NCBI RefSeq assembly: GCF_024341905.1
Contig: NZ_BQXY01000004.1
Location: forward strand, 1 to 49,868
DNA: 49,868 bases
Direction: 5' to 3'
From: Clostridium folliculivorans
GTDB taxonomy: Bacteria; Bacillota; Clostridia; Clostridiales; Clostridiaceae
Part shown: positions 37,107 to 48,809 of the stretch, in pieces
Position numbering within the stretch: position 1 is the stretch's first letter
Layout: each line of letters opens with the position of its first letter
Notes under the pieces: generated by a model
What the model saw: only the letters and a program-made list of their open reading frames with translations
Database searches by the model: none
Told to the model about the DNA's origin: nothing
Translations under genes and position numbers: made by a program

Positions 37107-38447
37107 ATGAAAACTTTCGATAAAGAAGAAGTAAAAGAAATACTACTAACTCAATCTCTTGAGGGTTTAGAGAAACTTTTGGAAGAGGTGCATCCAGTAG
37201 ATATATTGGATGTACTAAGGGAGCTTGATGATGAAAAGTATTCTATATTAAAGAAACTTCCTAACTGGCTTGTTGCAGATATATTTGAAGAGATGGATGA
37301 AGATGAGCAACAAGAAGCATTGGAGCTTTTTTCAGAATTAGAGCAATTTAAGATATTAAATGAAATGAGTTCTGATGAGATAACAGACCTTTTAGGAAAT
37401 CTAGAGCCTGATAAAGTAGATAGATTCTTAGGTAATATAGATAAAGAAGATGCTGAAGAAGTTAAAGAATTGCTTACTTATGAGGAAGATACAGCTGGTG
37501 GTATAATGGCCACTGAATTTATAGCAATAAAAGAGAATATGACGGTAAAAGAGACATTAAGTTATTTACAAACTACTGGAGTAGAAGCAGAGACTGTTTA
37601 TTATTTATATGTTCTCGATAGTAACGGAATACTAACCGGGATATTATCATTAAGAGATTTAGTAATAGCATCTTTCGATACTAAAATAAGTAGTATAATG
37701 ACAACTAGTGTAAAGAGTGTACCTGTACATATGGACCAAGAGGAAGTTGCTAATATATTTCAAAAGTATGGATTTCAGGCAATGCCTGTAATTGATGATT
37801 TAGGTGAAATGTTAGGAGTAGTAACTTTTGATGACATTATTGATATAGTAAGGCAAGAGGATAATGAGGATATATATCGTCTTGGAGGACTTAATGAAGG
37901 TGAAGCTGTAGATGGTTCAGTTATGAATTCAGTAAGAAGTAGGCTTCCTTGGCTTCTAGTAAATCTAATTACAGCTATAATAGCTGGTGCTACAGTAGGA
38001 TTGTTTAGTTCTACAATAGATAAATTAGTAATATTAGCAACATTCAATCCAATAATAGCTGGTATGGGTGGCAATGCAGGGACTCAGAGTTTAACTCTTA
38101 TAGTAAGGGGAATAGCTTTAGGTGAATTAAACAAAGAAAATGCAAAAAGGGTATTCCTAAAAGAAGTTATTGCTGGATTGTTTAATGGAATAGCAATTGG
38201 AATAGTTGTGGCTATACTAGGTTTCATATGGGCAAATAAACCCGTGTTTGGATTGGTGGTTGGAATTGCTATGATACTAAATATGTCTTTAGCTACAGTA
38301 GTTGGGTATCTTGTACCTGTGATTCTTAAAAAGTTAAATATAGATCCTGCACTTGCTTCAGCAGTTTTTGTTACAACATTTACAGATGTATGTGGTTTCT
38401 TCTTTTTCTTAGGATTAGCCACAATGTTTTTGAAATACTTAATGTAG
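37107..38447 (+). CDS. mgtE: Magnesium transporter MgtE
   Basis: MgtE is a Mg2+-selective channel gated by cytoplasmic Mg2+. The 446-residue protein has the N domain (1-125, rich in Glu/Asp, EEVHPVDILDVLRELDDEK), the motif EEDTAGGIMATEFIA, a CBS pair (about 130-250), a connecting helix, and five C-terminal membrane segments with NPIIAGMGGNAGTQSLTLIVR, the pore motif. The ATG at 37107 has GAGGAGG 9 nt upstream; the longer frame from TTG 37062 is rejected because it runs through the leader hairpin. Confidence 0.95.
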   Translation: MKTFDKEEVKEILLTQSLEGLEKLLEEVHPVDILDVLRELDDEKYSILKKLPNWLVADIFEEMDEDEQQEALELFSELEQFKILNEMSSDEITDLLGNLEPDKVDRFLGNIDKEDAEEVKELLTYEEDTAGGIMATEFIAIKENMTVKETLSYLQTTGVEAETVYYLYVLDSNGILTGILSLRDLVIASFDTKISSIMTTSVKSVPVHMDQEEVANIFQKYGFQAMPVIDDLGEMLGVVTFDDIIDIVRQEDNEDIYRLGGLNEGEAVDGSVMNSVRSRLPWLLVNLITAIIAGATVGLFSSTIDKLVILATFNPIIAGMGGNAGTQSLTLIVRGIALGELNKENAKRVFLKEVIAGLFNGIAIGIVVAILGFIWANKPVFGLVVGIAMILNMSLATVVGYLVPVILKKLNIDPALASAVFVTTFTDVCGFFFFLGLATMFLKYLM

Positions 38448-40420
<1,973 letters not shown>

Positions 40421-40469
40421 TTAATTGAAATGTGGTGAAATTTTATATATTTTAACGAGGTGAATTTAA

Positions 40470-41270
40470 ATGAAAAAGATTTTGGGGTTTATTGGTTGTG
40501 GAAACATGGGGGCGGCTATGGTTGGAGGTATAATTGCATCAGGTATTGTAACAAATGATAATATTATTGCATCTACCAAAACTAAGAAATCAGCAGAAGC
40601 TCTTGAACAAAAGTTTGGAATAAGAACTACTATAGATAATAAGAAAATAGCTTCTGAGGCCGACATAATATTTTTAGCAGTTAAACCATTTATGTATGAT
40701 GCAGTAATTGAAGAAATAAGAGATGTCATAAGTGCTGATACTATAGTTATTACTATTGCAGCTGGTATAGAGCTTGAGAAAGTTAAGGATACTTTTAAAA
40801 GAGAGGTAAAATTAATTAAAACTATGCCGAATACTCCTGCTTTAGTTGGTGAGGCTATGAGCGCTATCTGCCCTTCGAATAATATAACTGAAGAGGAACT
40901 TGATTATGTAATAAGTATATTCAATTCTTTTGGAAAGACTGAAATACTTGATGAGAAGGACTTTCATGGATTTATAGCACTTTGTGGATCTTCTCCAGCA
41001 TATGTATTTATGTTTATAGAGGCTATGGCGGATGCAGCGGTTAAAATGGGCATTCAGAGAAAGAAAGCATATAAATTAGCTGCACAATCTGTATTAGGTT
41101 CAGCAAAAATGGTATTAGACACTGAAAGACATCCTGCAGAACTTAAGGATATGGTTTGTTCACCAAGAGGTACTACAATAGAAGCTGTAATAGAATTAGA
41201 GAATGGTGGAATGAGATCTTCTATAATAAAGGCTATGGAGAAGTGTGAAGAGAAATCTAAAAGTATGTAA
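40470..41270 (+). CDS. proC: Pyrroline-5-carboxylate reductase
   Basis: ProC makes the last step of proline synthesis, reducing 1-pyrroline-5-carboxylate with NAD(P)H. The 266-residue protein begins with the Rossmann motif LGFIGCGNMGAAMVGG, then FLAVKPF and KTMPNTPALVGEAMSA, and the C-terminal dimer domain with CGSSPAYVFMFIEAMADAAVKMG and SPRGTTIEAV, the family signature. ATG with ACGAGGTG upstream. No other proline gene is adjacent. Confidence 0.96.
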   Translation: MKKILGFIGCGNMGAAMVGGIIASGIVTNDNIIASTKTKKSAEALEQKFGIRTTIDNKKIASEADIIFLAVKPFMYDAVIEEIRDVISADTIVITIAAGIELEKVKDTFKREVKLIKTMPNTPALVGEAMSAICPSNNITEEELDYVISIFNSFGKTEILDEKDFHGFIALCGSSPAYVFMFIEAMADAAVKMGIQRKKAYKLAAQSVLGSAKMVLDTERHPAELKDMVCSPRGTTIEAVIELENGGMRSSIIKAMEKCEEKSKSM

Positions 41271-41287
41271 TAGATTTTGAATTTGGA

Positions 41288-41327
41288 GAAGTAAGTACTT
41301 AAAGTAATAAGTATTTACTTCTTTTTT
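41288..41327 (+). terminator. Terminator after proC
   Basis: GAAGTAAGTACTT (41288-41300) pairs with AAGTATTTACTTC (41309-41321, one mismatch) and is followed by TTTTTT. Confidence 0.88.
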
Positions 41328-41381
41328 GCATTTTTAGAGGGATTTTTGTGAGCTTAGGATTAGCTAATAAATAGGAGCAAA

Positions 41382-41396
41382 TGATAAAAATTATCA
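41382..41396. promoter_or_regulatory. Fur-box-like palindrome upstream of trhO
   Basis: TGATAAAAATTATCA matches 13 of 14 positions of the 7-1-7 Fur consensus TGATAATNATTATCA and extends to a perfect 9-bp inverted repeat (41379-41387 with 41391-41399). It lies about 10 nt downstream of a possible promoter, TTGTGA-16-TAAATA (41346-41373), and 130 nt before trhO. Confidence 0.5.
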
Positions 41397-41526
41397 TTTA
41401 CAATATTATATATTTGAGTTATTATATTTAAGAAAATAATTATGAGTAAATAGTTATTATTAATAAACATAGATTTATATGGTTGGTTATATAGAAGAAA
41501 TTTAAATTATTAAAGAGGTGATTGTT

Positions 41527-42528
41527 TTGAATAAATATAGAATATTGCTGTATTACAAGTTTATAGATATAGAGGATAGTGAAGAATTTACAAAAGAACA
41601 TTTAAAATTATGTAAAGATATAGGACTTAAAGGGAGAATACTAATTGCACATGAGGGGATAAATGGAACTGTATCAGGTACTGTAGATCAAACAGAAAGA
41701 TACATGAATGAATTAAAGCTAGATAATAGATTTAGAGATATGATCTTTAAAGTTGATGAAGCAAATGAACATGCTTTCAAAAAGATGTATGTAAGACATA
41801 AGGAAAGTATAATAACTTTACTTCCAGAGGATGATGTAAATCCAAATGAAAAGGTTGGAAAGTATCTGAAGCCAAAGGAATTTTATCGAATGCTCCAAAG
41901 AGAAGATGTAATAATAGTTGACGGAAGGAATGATTATGAGTATGACATAGGTCACTTTAGAGGGGCTATAAGGCCAAATGTAAGCAATTTTAAGGAATTT
42001 CCAAAGTGGATAGATGATAATTTGTCTGAATATAAGAATAAGAAAGTACTTACTTATTGTACTGGTGGAATAAGGTGTGAGAAGTTGACAGGAGTACTTT
42101 TAGACCACGGGTTTGATGATGTGTATCATCTTGAAGGTGGAATAGTGACCTATGGTAAAGACACTGAAGTAAGAGGGAAGTTATGGGATGGAAAGTGTTA
42201 TGTTTTTGATGAAAGAATTTCCGTAAAGATAAATAATACAAATGAAGATATAGTTATAGCTAAATGTACTCACTGTGGAGAAGAATCAGATAGATATATA
42301 AATTGTACTAATGATGATTGTCATAAGCAGCATATATGTTGTGAAAAATGTGAAAAGGAACAAGAAGGCTTTTGTTCTGATAACTGTAGACAATATATAC
42401 TAGAGCATCCTGAGAGAGATGCACGATTAAGACTTAAAGAAAAAGCTAACATGTATAAGAGGTATAATCAGAATCACGAAAAAGCTAAGGAGGTTATTAG
42501 TAAATTAAATAAAAATTATTCAGCTTAG
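41527..42528 (+). CDS. trhO: tRNA uridine(34) hydroxylase TrhO, rhodanese family (YceA-like)
   Basis: TrhO hydroxylates the wobble U34 of certain tRNAs to 5-hydroxyuridine in an O2-dependent reaction. The protein (333 residues from TTG 41527) has the N-terminal domain LLYYKFIDIED with GRILIAHEGINGTVSG, the rhodanese domain VDGRNDYEYDIGHFRGA with active Cys178 in TYCTGGIRCEK, and a Cys-rich C-terminal zinc-type domain (CTHCGEESD, CCEKCEKEQ, CSDNC). The TTG start is chosen because the GTG at 41518 is part of the ribosome binding site AGAGGTG. Fur-like palindromes flank the gene. An oxygen-requiring enzyme in an apparent anaerobe is notable. Confidence 0.9.
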   Translation: MNKYRILLYYKFIDIEDSEEFTKEHLKLCKDIGLKGRILIAHEGINGTVSGTVDQTERYMNELKLDNRFRDMIFKVDEANEHAFKKMYVRHKESIITLLPEDDVNPNEKVGKYLKPKEFYRMLQREDVIIVDGRNDYEYDIGHFRGAIRPNVSNFKEFPKWIDDNLSEYKNKKVLTYCTGGIRCEKLTGVLLDHGFDDVYHLEGGIVTYGKDTEVRGKLWDGKCYVFDERISVKINNTNEDIVIAKCTHCGEESDRYINCTNDDCHKQHICCEKCEKEQEGFCSDNCRQYILEHPERDARLRLKEKANMYKRYNQNHEKAKEVISKLNKNYSA

Positions 42529-42578
42529 AATGATATAAATGTAGTAAAAAATTTAATTTAAAAAATTTAAAATGCCTA

Positions 42579-42607
42579 TTGACAAAGGGCGGAAAAAGAT
42601 ATAAACT
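42579..42607 (+). promoter_or_regulatory. Promoter overlapped downstream by a Fur-like box
   Basis: TTGACA (42579-42584), 17 nt, then TAAACT (42602-42607). The Fur-like palindrome at 42611-42629 covers the predicted start of transcription, the classic position for repression. Confidence 0.6.
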
Positions 42608-42610
42608 TTA

Positions 42611-42629
42611 GATAGTGATAATCATTCTC
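42611..42629. promoter_or_regulatory. Fur-box-like operator
   Basis: GATAGTGATAATCATTCTC matches 17 of 19 bases of the Fur consensus GATAATGATAATCATTATC, and 13 of 14 in the 7-1-7 form. It follows a good promoter by 3 nt. Confidence 0.65.
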
Positions 42630-42806
42630 AAACAAACTTTTAAATAAGAATAGATGCTTTTACTGGGCAAAATAATTGCATCTTACTTATATACTAGTGG
42701 AGATTGGTTTTCGAAGGCAAACACACATAGCATTAACCAAATAGACTCCTCTTAATATTATTTGATGACTGCGGAGAGGCTATCCAAGACAGGATAGTCT
42801 CTTTTG
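42614..42806 (+). ncRNA. Candidate Fur-controlled small RNA
   Basis: A promoter, operator and terminator bracket about 190 nt with no convincing gene. The RNA can form AGATGC/GCATCT (42652-42657 with 42678-42683), a two-part stem TTGGTT/AACCAA (42704-42709 with 42735-42740) closed by GGAG/CTCC (42699-42702 with 42746-42749), and a terminator stem (42775-42802) with four T residues. A 33-codon ORF starts at ATG 42653 but has no ribosome binding site. I do not recognise it as a known riboswitch. Weak termination could make it a leader for 42978. Confidence 0.45.
42775..42806 (+). terminator. Terminator of the candidate small RNA
   Basis: AGAGGCTATCC (42775-42785) pairs with GGATAGTCTCT (42792-42802, one G-U pair) across AAGACA, followed by a short T-run. 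The stem is strong; the U-tract is only four bases. Confidence 0.75.
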
Positions 42807-42977
42807 CATTTAAGGAATACATATTTTTTTATTGGAGAAACTTTTTATTATGTGTGACTGTTTAATTTAAATTTTACATTATTCAAAAAACTTTCTTATT
42901 TTGATTAGCGGATTTTATAATAAAGTTTTTGTAATCAGGTCATACATCTACATAATAATATAAAAGGAGTTGATAGT

Positions 42978-43112
42978 ATGAGTGGTGAAAAATCTGTAAA
43001 TGAGGGATTATCTGATAAGAGTTCACAATCTAGATCATCAAAAACTGGATATAAGAATAGAGGGAATAGTGGATTGAATCCAGAAAATAAAAGTACCAAG
43101 AATAAGAGATAA
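42978..43112 (+). CDS. Small hydrophilic protein, function unknown
   Basis: A 44-residue ORF starts with ATG behind AAAGGAG (8 nt spacing) and has clostridial codon use. The protein begins MSGEKSVNEGLSDKSSQSRS and ends KSTKNKR; it is rich in Ser, Lys, Asn and Gly, has no hydrophobic segment and no Cys, and is probably disordered and basic at its C-terminus. A TATAAT (42916-42921) upstream may be its promoter, though its -35 is poor. A hairpin after the stop (43117-43146) could terminate it. Its composition recalls small spore or DNA-associated proteins, but I recognise no family. Confidence 0.6.
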   Translation: MSGEKSVNEGLSDKSSQSRSSKTGYKNRGNSGLNPENKSTKNKR

Positions 43113-43116
43113 TACA

Positions 43117-43146
43117 TTGGGGCAGATGTTTATGACACTGCCTCAA
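43117..43146 (+). terminator. Hairpin after the small ORF
   Basis: TTGGGGCAG (43117-43125) pairs with CTGCCTCAA (43138-43146, one G-U pair), followed by ATTTATTCTTT. The U-tract is interrupted, so termination may be incomplete. Confidence 0.6.
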
Positions 43147-43311
43147 ATTTATTCTTTATATAGATTATGAAGGTTCATAGATGTAAAGAAAACATATGAT
43201 GTTTAAAATAGCTAAATATTTACTGAGTATTAAGTCAACTGCAGTGATTATAGAAGTTTAAACCTAGCCACTATATTTATGATATAATATAAAAAATAGG
43301 AGGTGGGTTTA

Positions 43312-43818
43312 ATGGGTGGAATTACTACAGACAATATAATTTTATTATTAGTAGTCCTAATACTTTTATATTTAGTGTTTAAGTTTATAAAAGGCATAAT
43401 AAAAACTATAATAACCATTATTTTAATCCTTACTTTAGGTGTAAGTGCGTACAATATATTTATTTCAAAAAAATCTGTTGGTGATGAGATTAATAGATAT
43501 AAGATTGACTATGCATATTTTAATGATGTAAAAGATATATCATCTGAAGCAAAACAAGCAGTTGATGATATAGAAAATAATAAGAATATTGATCAAAATA
43601 TAAACAAGCTGTCAGAATTGAGAAATAAAGCACAAGCTTTAAATCATAGTAGTGATTTGAATGATTTCCATAATAAATATATAAACACTTTTGATGGAAT
43701 TATATTAGGATGCAAAGGATATAGTACTGCTAAGCAAGTTGATGAACAAACTAAGAAAATTGATGAGCTTAAGAAAAACTTAAATATGAGTATTAAGGAT
43801 ATAGTTTCAGCAAGATAA
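43312..43818 (+). CDS. Hypothetical single-span membrane protein
   Basis: The 168-residue protein has a long N-terminal hydrophobic stretch made of two adjoining segments (about 8-25 and 29-48) with a short basic break KFIKGIIK, followed by a polar, helical, Lys/Asp/Asn-rich C-terminal region likely to form coiled coil (DDIENNKNIDQNINKLSELRNKAQAL). There is one Cys (GCKGYS). I recognise no domain. The ATG at 43312 is chosen because AGGAGGTG lies 6-7 nt upstream and contains the alternative GTG at 43303. A clear terminator follows, so it is probably monocistronic. Confidence 0.75.
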   Translation: MGGITTDNIILLLVVLILLYLVFKFIKGIIKTIITIILILTLGVSAYNIFISKKSVGDEINRYKIDYAYFNDVKDISSEAKQAVDDIENNKNIDQNINKLSELRNKAQALNHSSDLNDFHNKYINTFDGIILGCKGYSTAKQVDEQTKKIDELKKNLNMSIKDIVSAR

Positions 43819-43854
43819 AGAGTGTAGAACTCTAATATAATTTAAAAAATTAGC

Positions 43855-43907
43855 AAAAAAGACTATTTATAATTTTAAAATTTAAATTGTAAATAGTCTT
43901 TTTTTAT
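43855..43907 (+). terminator. Terminator after the hypothetical membrane protein gene
   Basis: AAAAAAGACTATTTA (43855-43869) pairs with TAAATAGTCTTTTTT at the right arm, with further AT-pairing inside, and ends in a run of seven T. Because it is flanked by A- and T-runs it may work in both directions. Confidence 0.88.
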
Positions 43908-45496
<1,589 letters not shown>

Positions 45497-45518
45497 GATA
45501 ATTAACGCTTTTGTATTG

Positions 45519-45554
45519 AAAGAGGACCTATCTATAAAATAGGTTCTTCTTTTG
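45519..45554 (+). terminator. Terminator after purA
   Basis: AAGAGGACCTA (45519-45529) pairs with TAGGTTCTTCTT (one bulge and one G-U pair) across a TCTATAAAA loop, followed by TTTT. Confidence 0.75.
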
Positions 45555-45782
45555 TTGTATAGTAAATTATAAAAGATTTATATTATTGTAACTTATGTTA
45601 CTGAAAAAAAACTTTTTTTTATGTAAAATAAACTTATAGGTAGTAAGAAAACAGCTTGAAAAATATACTAGATAAGTTTACATTTAAATCCGACCATTTT
45701 GGTTGAATTTATATAAATAATCTAGTATAATAATTAAAGTAAGCTTGTAACATAAAATTATTAAAAAGTGAGGTTGATAGTA
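45555..45782. other. Intergenic region upstream of the DUF1858 gene
   Basis: No gene. An imperfect hairpin AAATCCGACC/GGTTGAATTT (about 45686-45711) lies roughly 70 nt before the DUF1858 gene. Nothing else stands out in this AT-rich stretch. Confidence 0.45.
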
Positions 45783-45965
45783 ATGGTTACTAAGGACATG
45801 ACAATAGGTGAAGTAGTTAGAACATATCCACAAAAAGCAGAAGTTTTGATGAGCTTTGGAATGGGTTGTGTTGGATGTCCATCAGCTCAAGCAGAAACTA
45901 TTGAAGAAGCTGCTTTAGTACATGGATTAAACCTTGATGAATTAGTAGTTGCTTTAAATAAGTAA
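45783..45965 (+). CDS. DUF1858 redox-disulfide domain protein
   Basis: The 60-residue protein begins MVTKDMTIGEVVRTYPQKAEVLMSFGMGCVGCPSA, the DUF1858 pattern with a CxxC pair (GCVGC) and the helical ETIEEAALVHGLN. The domain is often encoded beside or fused to hybrid-cluster and other redox proteins of anaerobes and is expected to do thiol or metal chemistry. The ATG at 45783 has GTGAGGTTG upstream; the GTG at 45768 belongs to that site. It stands alone here, followed by a strong terminator. Confidence 0.88.
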   Translation: MVTKDMTIGEVVRTYPQKAEVLMSFGMGCVGCPSAQAETIEEAALVHGLNLDELVVALNK

Positions 45966-45980
45966 TAAATAAGAACTTTT

Positions 45981-46013
45981 AAGGACGTCTTTTTTAAGAC
46001 GTCCTTGTTTTTA
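45981..46013 (+). terminator. Terminator after the DUF1858 gene
   Basis: AAGGACGTCTT (45981-45991) pairs perfectly with AAGACGTCCTT (45996-46006) across TTTT and is followed by GTTTTT. One of the most GC-rich stems in the window outside RNA genes. Confidence 0.93.
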
Positions 46014-46212
46014 CTTTATAGGGATGGATAACTAAGATGAAAATTCTACAAAGTATAATATACAAAAGATATCAGTAAAAATTGGAATATCAATTTTTTA
46101 ATAGGACTATACAAACCTTTCTATTTCATAGCAGTAGGTTATAGAAATCAATGAGGTATAATGTTTAACGTTTATGTTAAAATTATAGTATATAAGTAGT
46201 GATGGAGGCTTT

Positions 46213-46950
46213 ATGCTTAAAAAATTTGAAAAAGAATACGAGATAAATTACCACGATGTAGCATGGAATCTAAAGGCATCTATTTCCACTATAGTGAATT
46301 TCCTGTGTGACATAGGTTTTAGGCAGTCTGAAAGCCTGGGGGCAGGAATTAAGGCTATGATGAAGGATAATCAATCGTGGGTGTTTTATAAATATGATAT
46401 AGAAATTCACAGATATCCAGATATAGAAGAAAAGATAAAGGTGATTACCGAACCAATAGGTTTCAGAAAATTTTATGCTTACAGAAAGTATATTGTTTTG
46501 GATGTTGATGGAAATGTAATTATAGAGGGAAAGAGTATATTTTTCTTTGTCGACTTAGAAAAGAGACGAGCAATAAGAATACCTGATCAGCAGTATAAGT
46601 TATATGGAGTAGAAGATGACTTGAATTATTCAATAGATATTGATGATGTTAAGCCAATTAAAGAATATGATTTTACAAAGACTTTTAGAGTAAGGTATGG
46701 AGATATAGATTCTAATCTTCATGTTAATAATGTAAAGTACATAGAATGGGCAGTAGAGAGTCTGCCAATTGGTCTCATTAAGGATAATAGTATTAAAAGA
46801 ATAATTGTTAACTTCTTAAAAGAAACAACTTTTGGACATGAGATAACTTCTTCTAGCAGCATAAATAATCTACAAGGCAGCATAGAAAGTGTTCATAAGA
46901 TAGAAGATGAAGACGGAAAAGTCTTAGCTACGGTAAGATGTGTATGGTAA
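46213..46950 (+). CDS. Acyl-ACP thioesterase (FatA/FatB family)
   Basis: This 245-residue protein belongs to the bacterial acyl-ACP thioesterases, which release free fatty acids from acyl carrier protein. It is a double hot-dog fold: the N-terminal half has HDVAWNLKASISTIVNFLCDIG and the C-terminal half RYGDIDSNLHVNNVKYIEW, which carries the Asn-x-His-x-x-x active-site pattern (NLHVNN). No fatty-acid gene is adjacent. ATG with GATGGAGG upstream. It converges on baiN with a shared terminator between. Confidence 0.88.
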   Translation: MLKKFEKEYEINYHDVAWNLKASISTIVNFLCDIGFRQSESLGAGIKAMMKDNQSWVFYKYDIEIHRYPDIEEKIKVITEPIGFRKFYAYRKYIVLDVDGNVIIEGKSIFFFVDLEKRRAIRIPDQQYKLYGVEDDLNYSIDIDDVKPIKEYDFTKTFRVRYGDIDSNLHVNNVKYIEWAVESLPIGLIKDNSIKRIIVNFLKETTFGHEITSSSSINNLQGSIESVHKIEDEDGKVLATVRCVW

Positions 46951-46964
46951 TAAGATAAATATAT

Positions 46965-47000
46965 AAAAAATCGCTAATGAATGAATATTAGCGATTTTTT
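46965..47000. terminator. Bidirectional terminator between convergent genes
   Basis: AAAAAATCGCTAAT (46965-46978) is complementary to ATTAGCGATTTTTT (46987-47000). Either strand gives a stem with a T-run, serving both the thioesterase gene and the opposing flavoprotein gene. Confidence 0.92.
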
Positions 47001-47019
47001 ATTATATAGAATGTTTATT

Positions 47020-48270
47020 TTAATTAGATGCACTTTTTCCAGCTAAGACACCTGAACTCCAAGCCCATTGCAGATTAAAACCACCACAATCTCCATCTAC
47101 ATCTAACACTTCTCCACAAAAATATAAATTAGGAATAATTTTAGATTGAAGTGTTTTAGGATCTACCTCTTTAGTATTGATACCACCAGCAGTTACTTGT
47201 GCACTATCAAAGCCATTAGTACCAATGCATTTAAAGGACCAACTTTTTAATAGATTAATTATATTATTTTTCTCCTTCCAGTCTAGGCTATAGCAAGGTT
47301 TATGGATATCTTGTATCCCAGCTTCTTTTAGTAAGATTGGTACTAGCTTCTTATTTATTACACCTATAAATGACTCCATTAAGGTTCTATGTGAGACTAT
47401 AGCCCAATGTGATTCAAAAAAGTTATGTATATCTTCAACAGATTTTCCAGGTGTCATATCTACAGAAATTATCACGTCTTTATTCTTTGAAAGAGAATAA
47501 GAAGCTATCCTAGAAAGTTGTAAAATTGGAGGTCCTGATATACCGTAATCTGTAAAAAGTATTTCTCCAAATTCTTTTCGTAATGAAACTCCATCTACTA
47601 TCACTTCAGTAACTCCATCAAATTTTATTCCTGATAGAGCTTTTAAACTTCTATGCTCCAGTTTAAGCTGTATCAATGCTGGGATTGGTTCTACTATACT
47701 ATGCCCTAAATGATAAGCCAAGTTATATCCTGAACCATCTGATCCTGTTTTATGTGCTGATTTTCCTCCACAAGCGAATATAACTTTTCCACAGCTTATA
47801 GTACCTAAAGATGAATCTGATGTGGATAACTTGAAAATATTATTATTGTGGACAATTTTTTTAACTTTAAAAGAATTATACACAGGGATATTTCTATCTT
47901 CTATAGCGAATCTTAATATATCCACAACTGAGGAAGCTTGAAGTGACTGTGGATACATTTTCCCTTTTTCTAATTCTACTATAGGTAATCCAAGTAATAG
48001 AAATAGGTTTTTTGTGTCTTCAACTGAAAAGTTATTTAGACAATGGTTAAAAAAATTTGGGTTTTCACTATGATAATTTTCAAATGGAAAACCAATTAGC
48101 GAATTACTTATATTGCAACGTCCATTACCGGTGGTTAAGATTTTCTTACCAACTCTATCAGAGCCTTCTATGATTGCCACGTCTGCGCCGTAATCTTTTG
48201 CTGTAATAGCAGCTAATAGACCTGATGCACCACCGCCTACTACCACTATATCATGATGTATATTACTCAT
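47020..48270 (-). CDS. BaiN/HI0933-family FAD-dependent oxidoreductase
   Basis: The 416-residue flavoprotein starts with the FAD-binding fold HDIVVVGGGASGLLAAITA and the family block VGKKILTTGNGRCNISN. It ends with the second FAD motif NLYFCGEVLDVDGDCGGFNLQWAWSSGVLAG. Members are annotated as aminoacetone oxidase family or BaiN-like; the substrate is unknown, and the bile-acid role of BaiN should not be assumed. ATG at 48270 with AAAGGAG upstream. It is one of only four genes to the right of the origin transcribed against the fork. Confidence 0.92.
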   Translation of the reverse strand: MSNIHHDIVVVGGGASGLLAAITAKDYGADVAIIEGSDRVGKKILTTGNGRCNISNSLIGFPFENYHSENPNFFNHCLNNFSVEDTKNLFLLLGLPIVELEKGKMYPQSLQASSVVDILRFAIEDRNIPVYNSFKVKKIVHNNNIFKLSTSDSSLGTISCGKVIFACGGKSAHKTGSDGSGYNLAYHLGHSIVEPIPALIQLKLEHRSLKALSGIKFDGVTEVIVDGVSLRKEFGEILFTDYGISGPPILQLSRIASYSLSKNKDVIISVDMTPGKSVEDIHNFFESHWAIVSHRTLMESFIGVINKKLVPILLKEAGIQDIHKPCYSLDWKEKNNIINLLKSWSFKCIGTNGFDSAQVTAGGINTKEVDPKTLQSKIIPNLYFCGEVLDVDGDCGGFNLQWAWSSGVLAGKSASN

Positions 48271-48809
48271 CTGCTTATAATCTCCTTTTAACTGATGTTA
48301 TGAATATCTAAAAGTGTATAATTTCAATGCAAAAGTTATTTTTAAAACTCTGCCATTTGGGTGTGAATTTAAAAAAATTATAAATTAAGTTTTTGTAAAA
48401 AACCTATAATTATATTTTTAGCATAAAAGCTTGCTAAATAACAATTAAATCTAAACAATAATTAATTGGTTATTATACTTTTTTGAACTTTAGTTTAAAT
48501 CTAAAGATGTTTTATAACTCTAATTATTTCTTAGAAGAGAATTTAAGAATATAATTAATAGTTGAAATTGATGTTAATATATTCTTAAATCATAGAAATA
48601 GTATAGCTATATAAAGTGTAATATTAAATGGAATATCTAAATTATGTATACTTTATGTAATTATTATAATAGTAATATATAATTTTAAAATTCACATACT
48701 ATAGTAGATAGGTATGCAAGGTTAAGACTAAGGATGTTATTTGTGTTTTAATCTCTAGTTAGCCTAAATTAGTGTATATATATTATAAACAAATAAAGGA
48801 GTGTATGAT
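48271..48809. other. Divergent intergenic region, very AT-rich
   Basis: These 540 bp hold promoters for two divergent genes but no gene or recognised RNA. A short inverted repeat CTTTAG/CTAAAG is present near 48490. The AAAGGAG site of the next gene is at about 48796. Confidence 0.5.

Noticed and set aside
42653..42754. 33-codon ORF inside the candidate small RNA
   Set aside because: No ribosome binding site, no recognisable protein features, and it overlaps predicted stems; not listed as a gene, though it remains a possibility.
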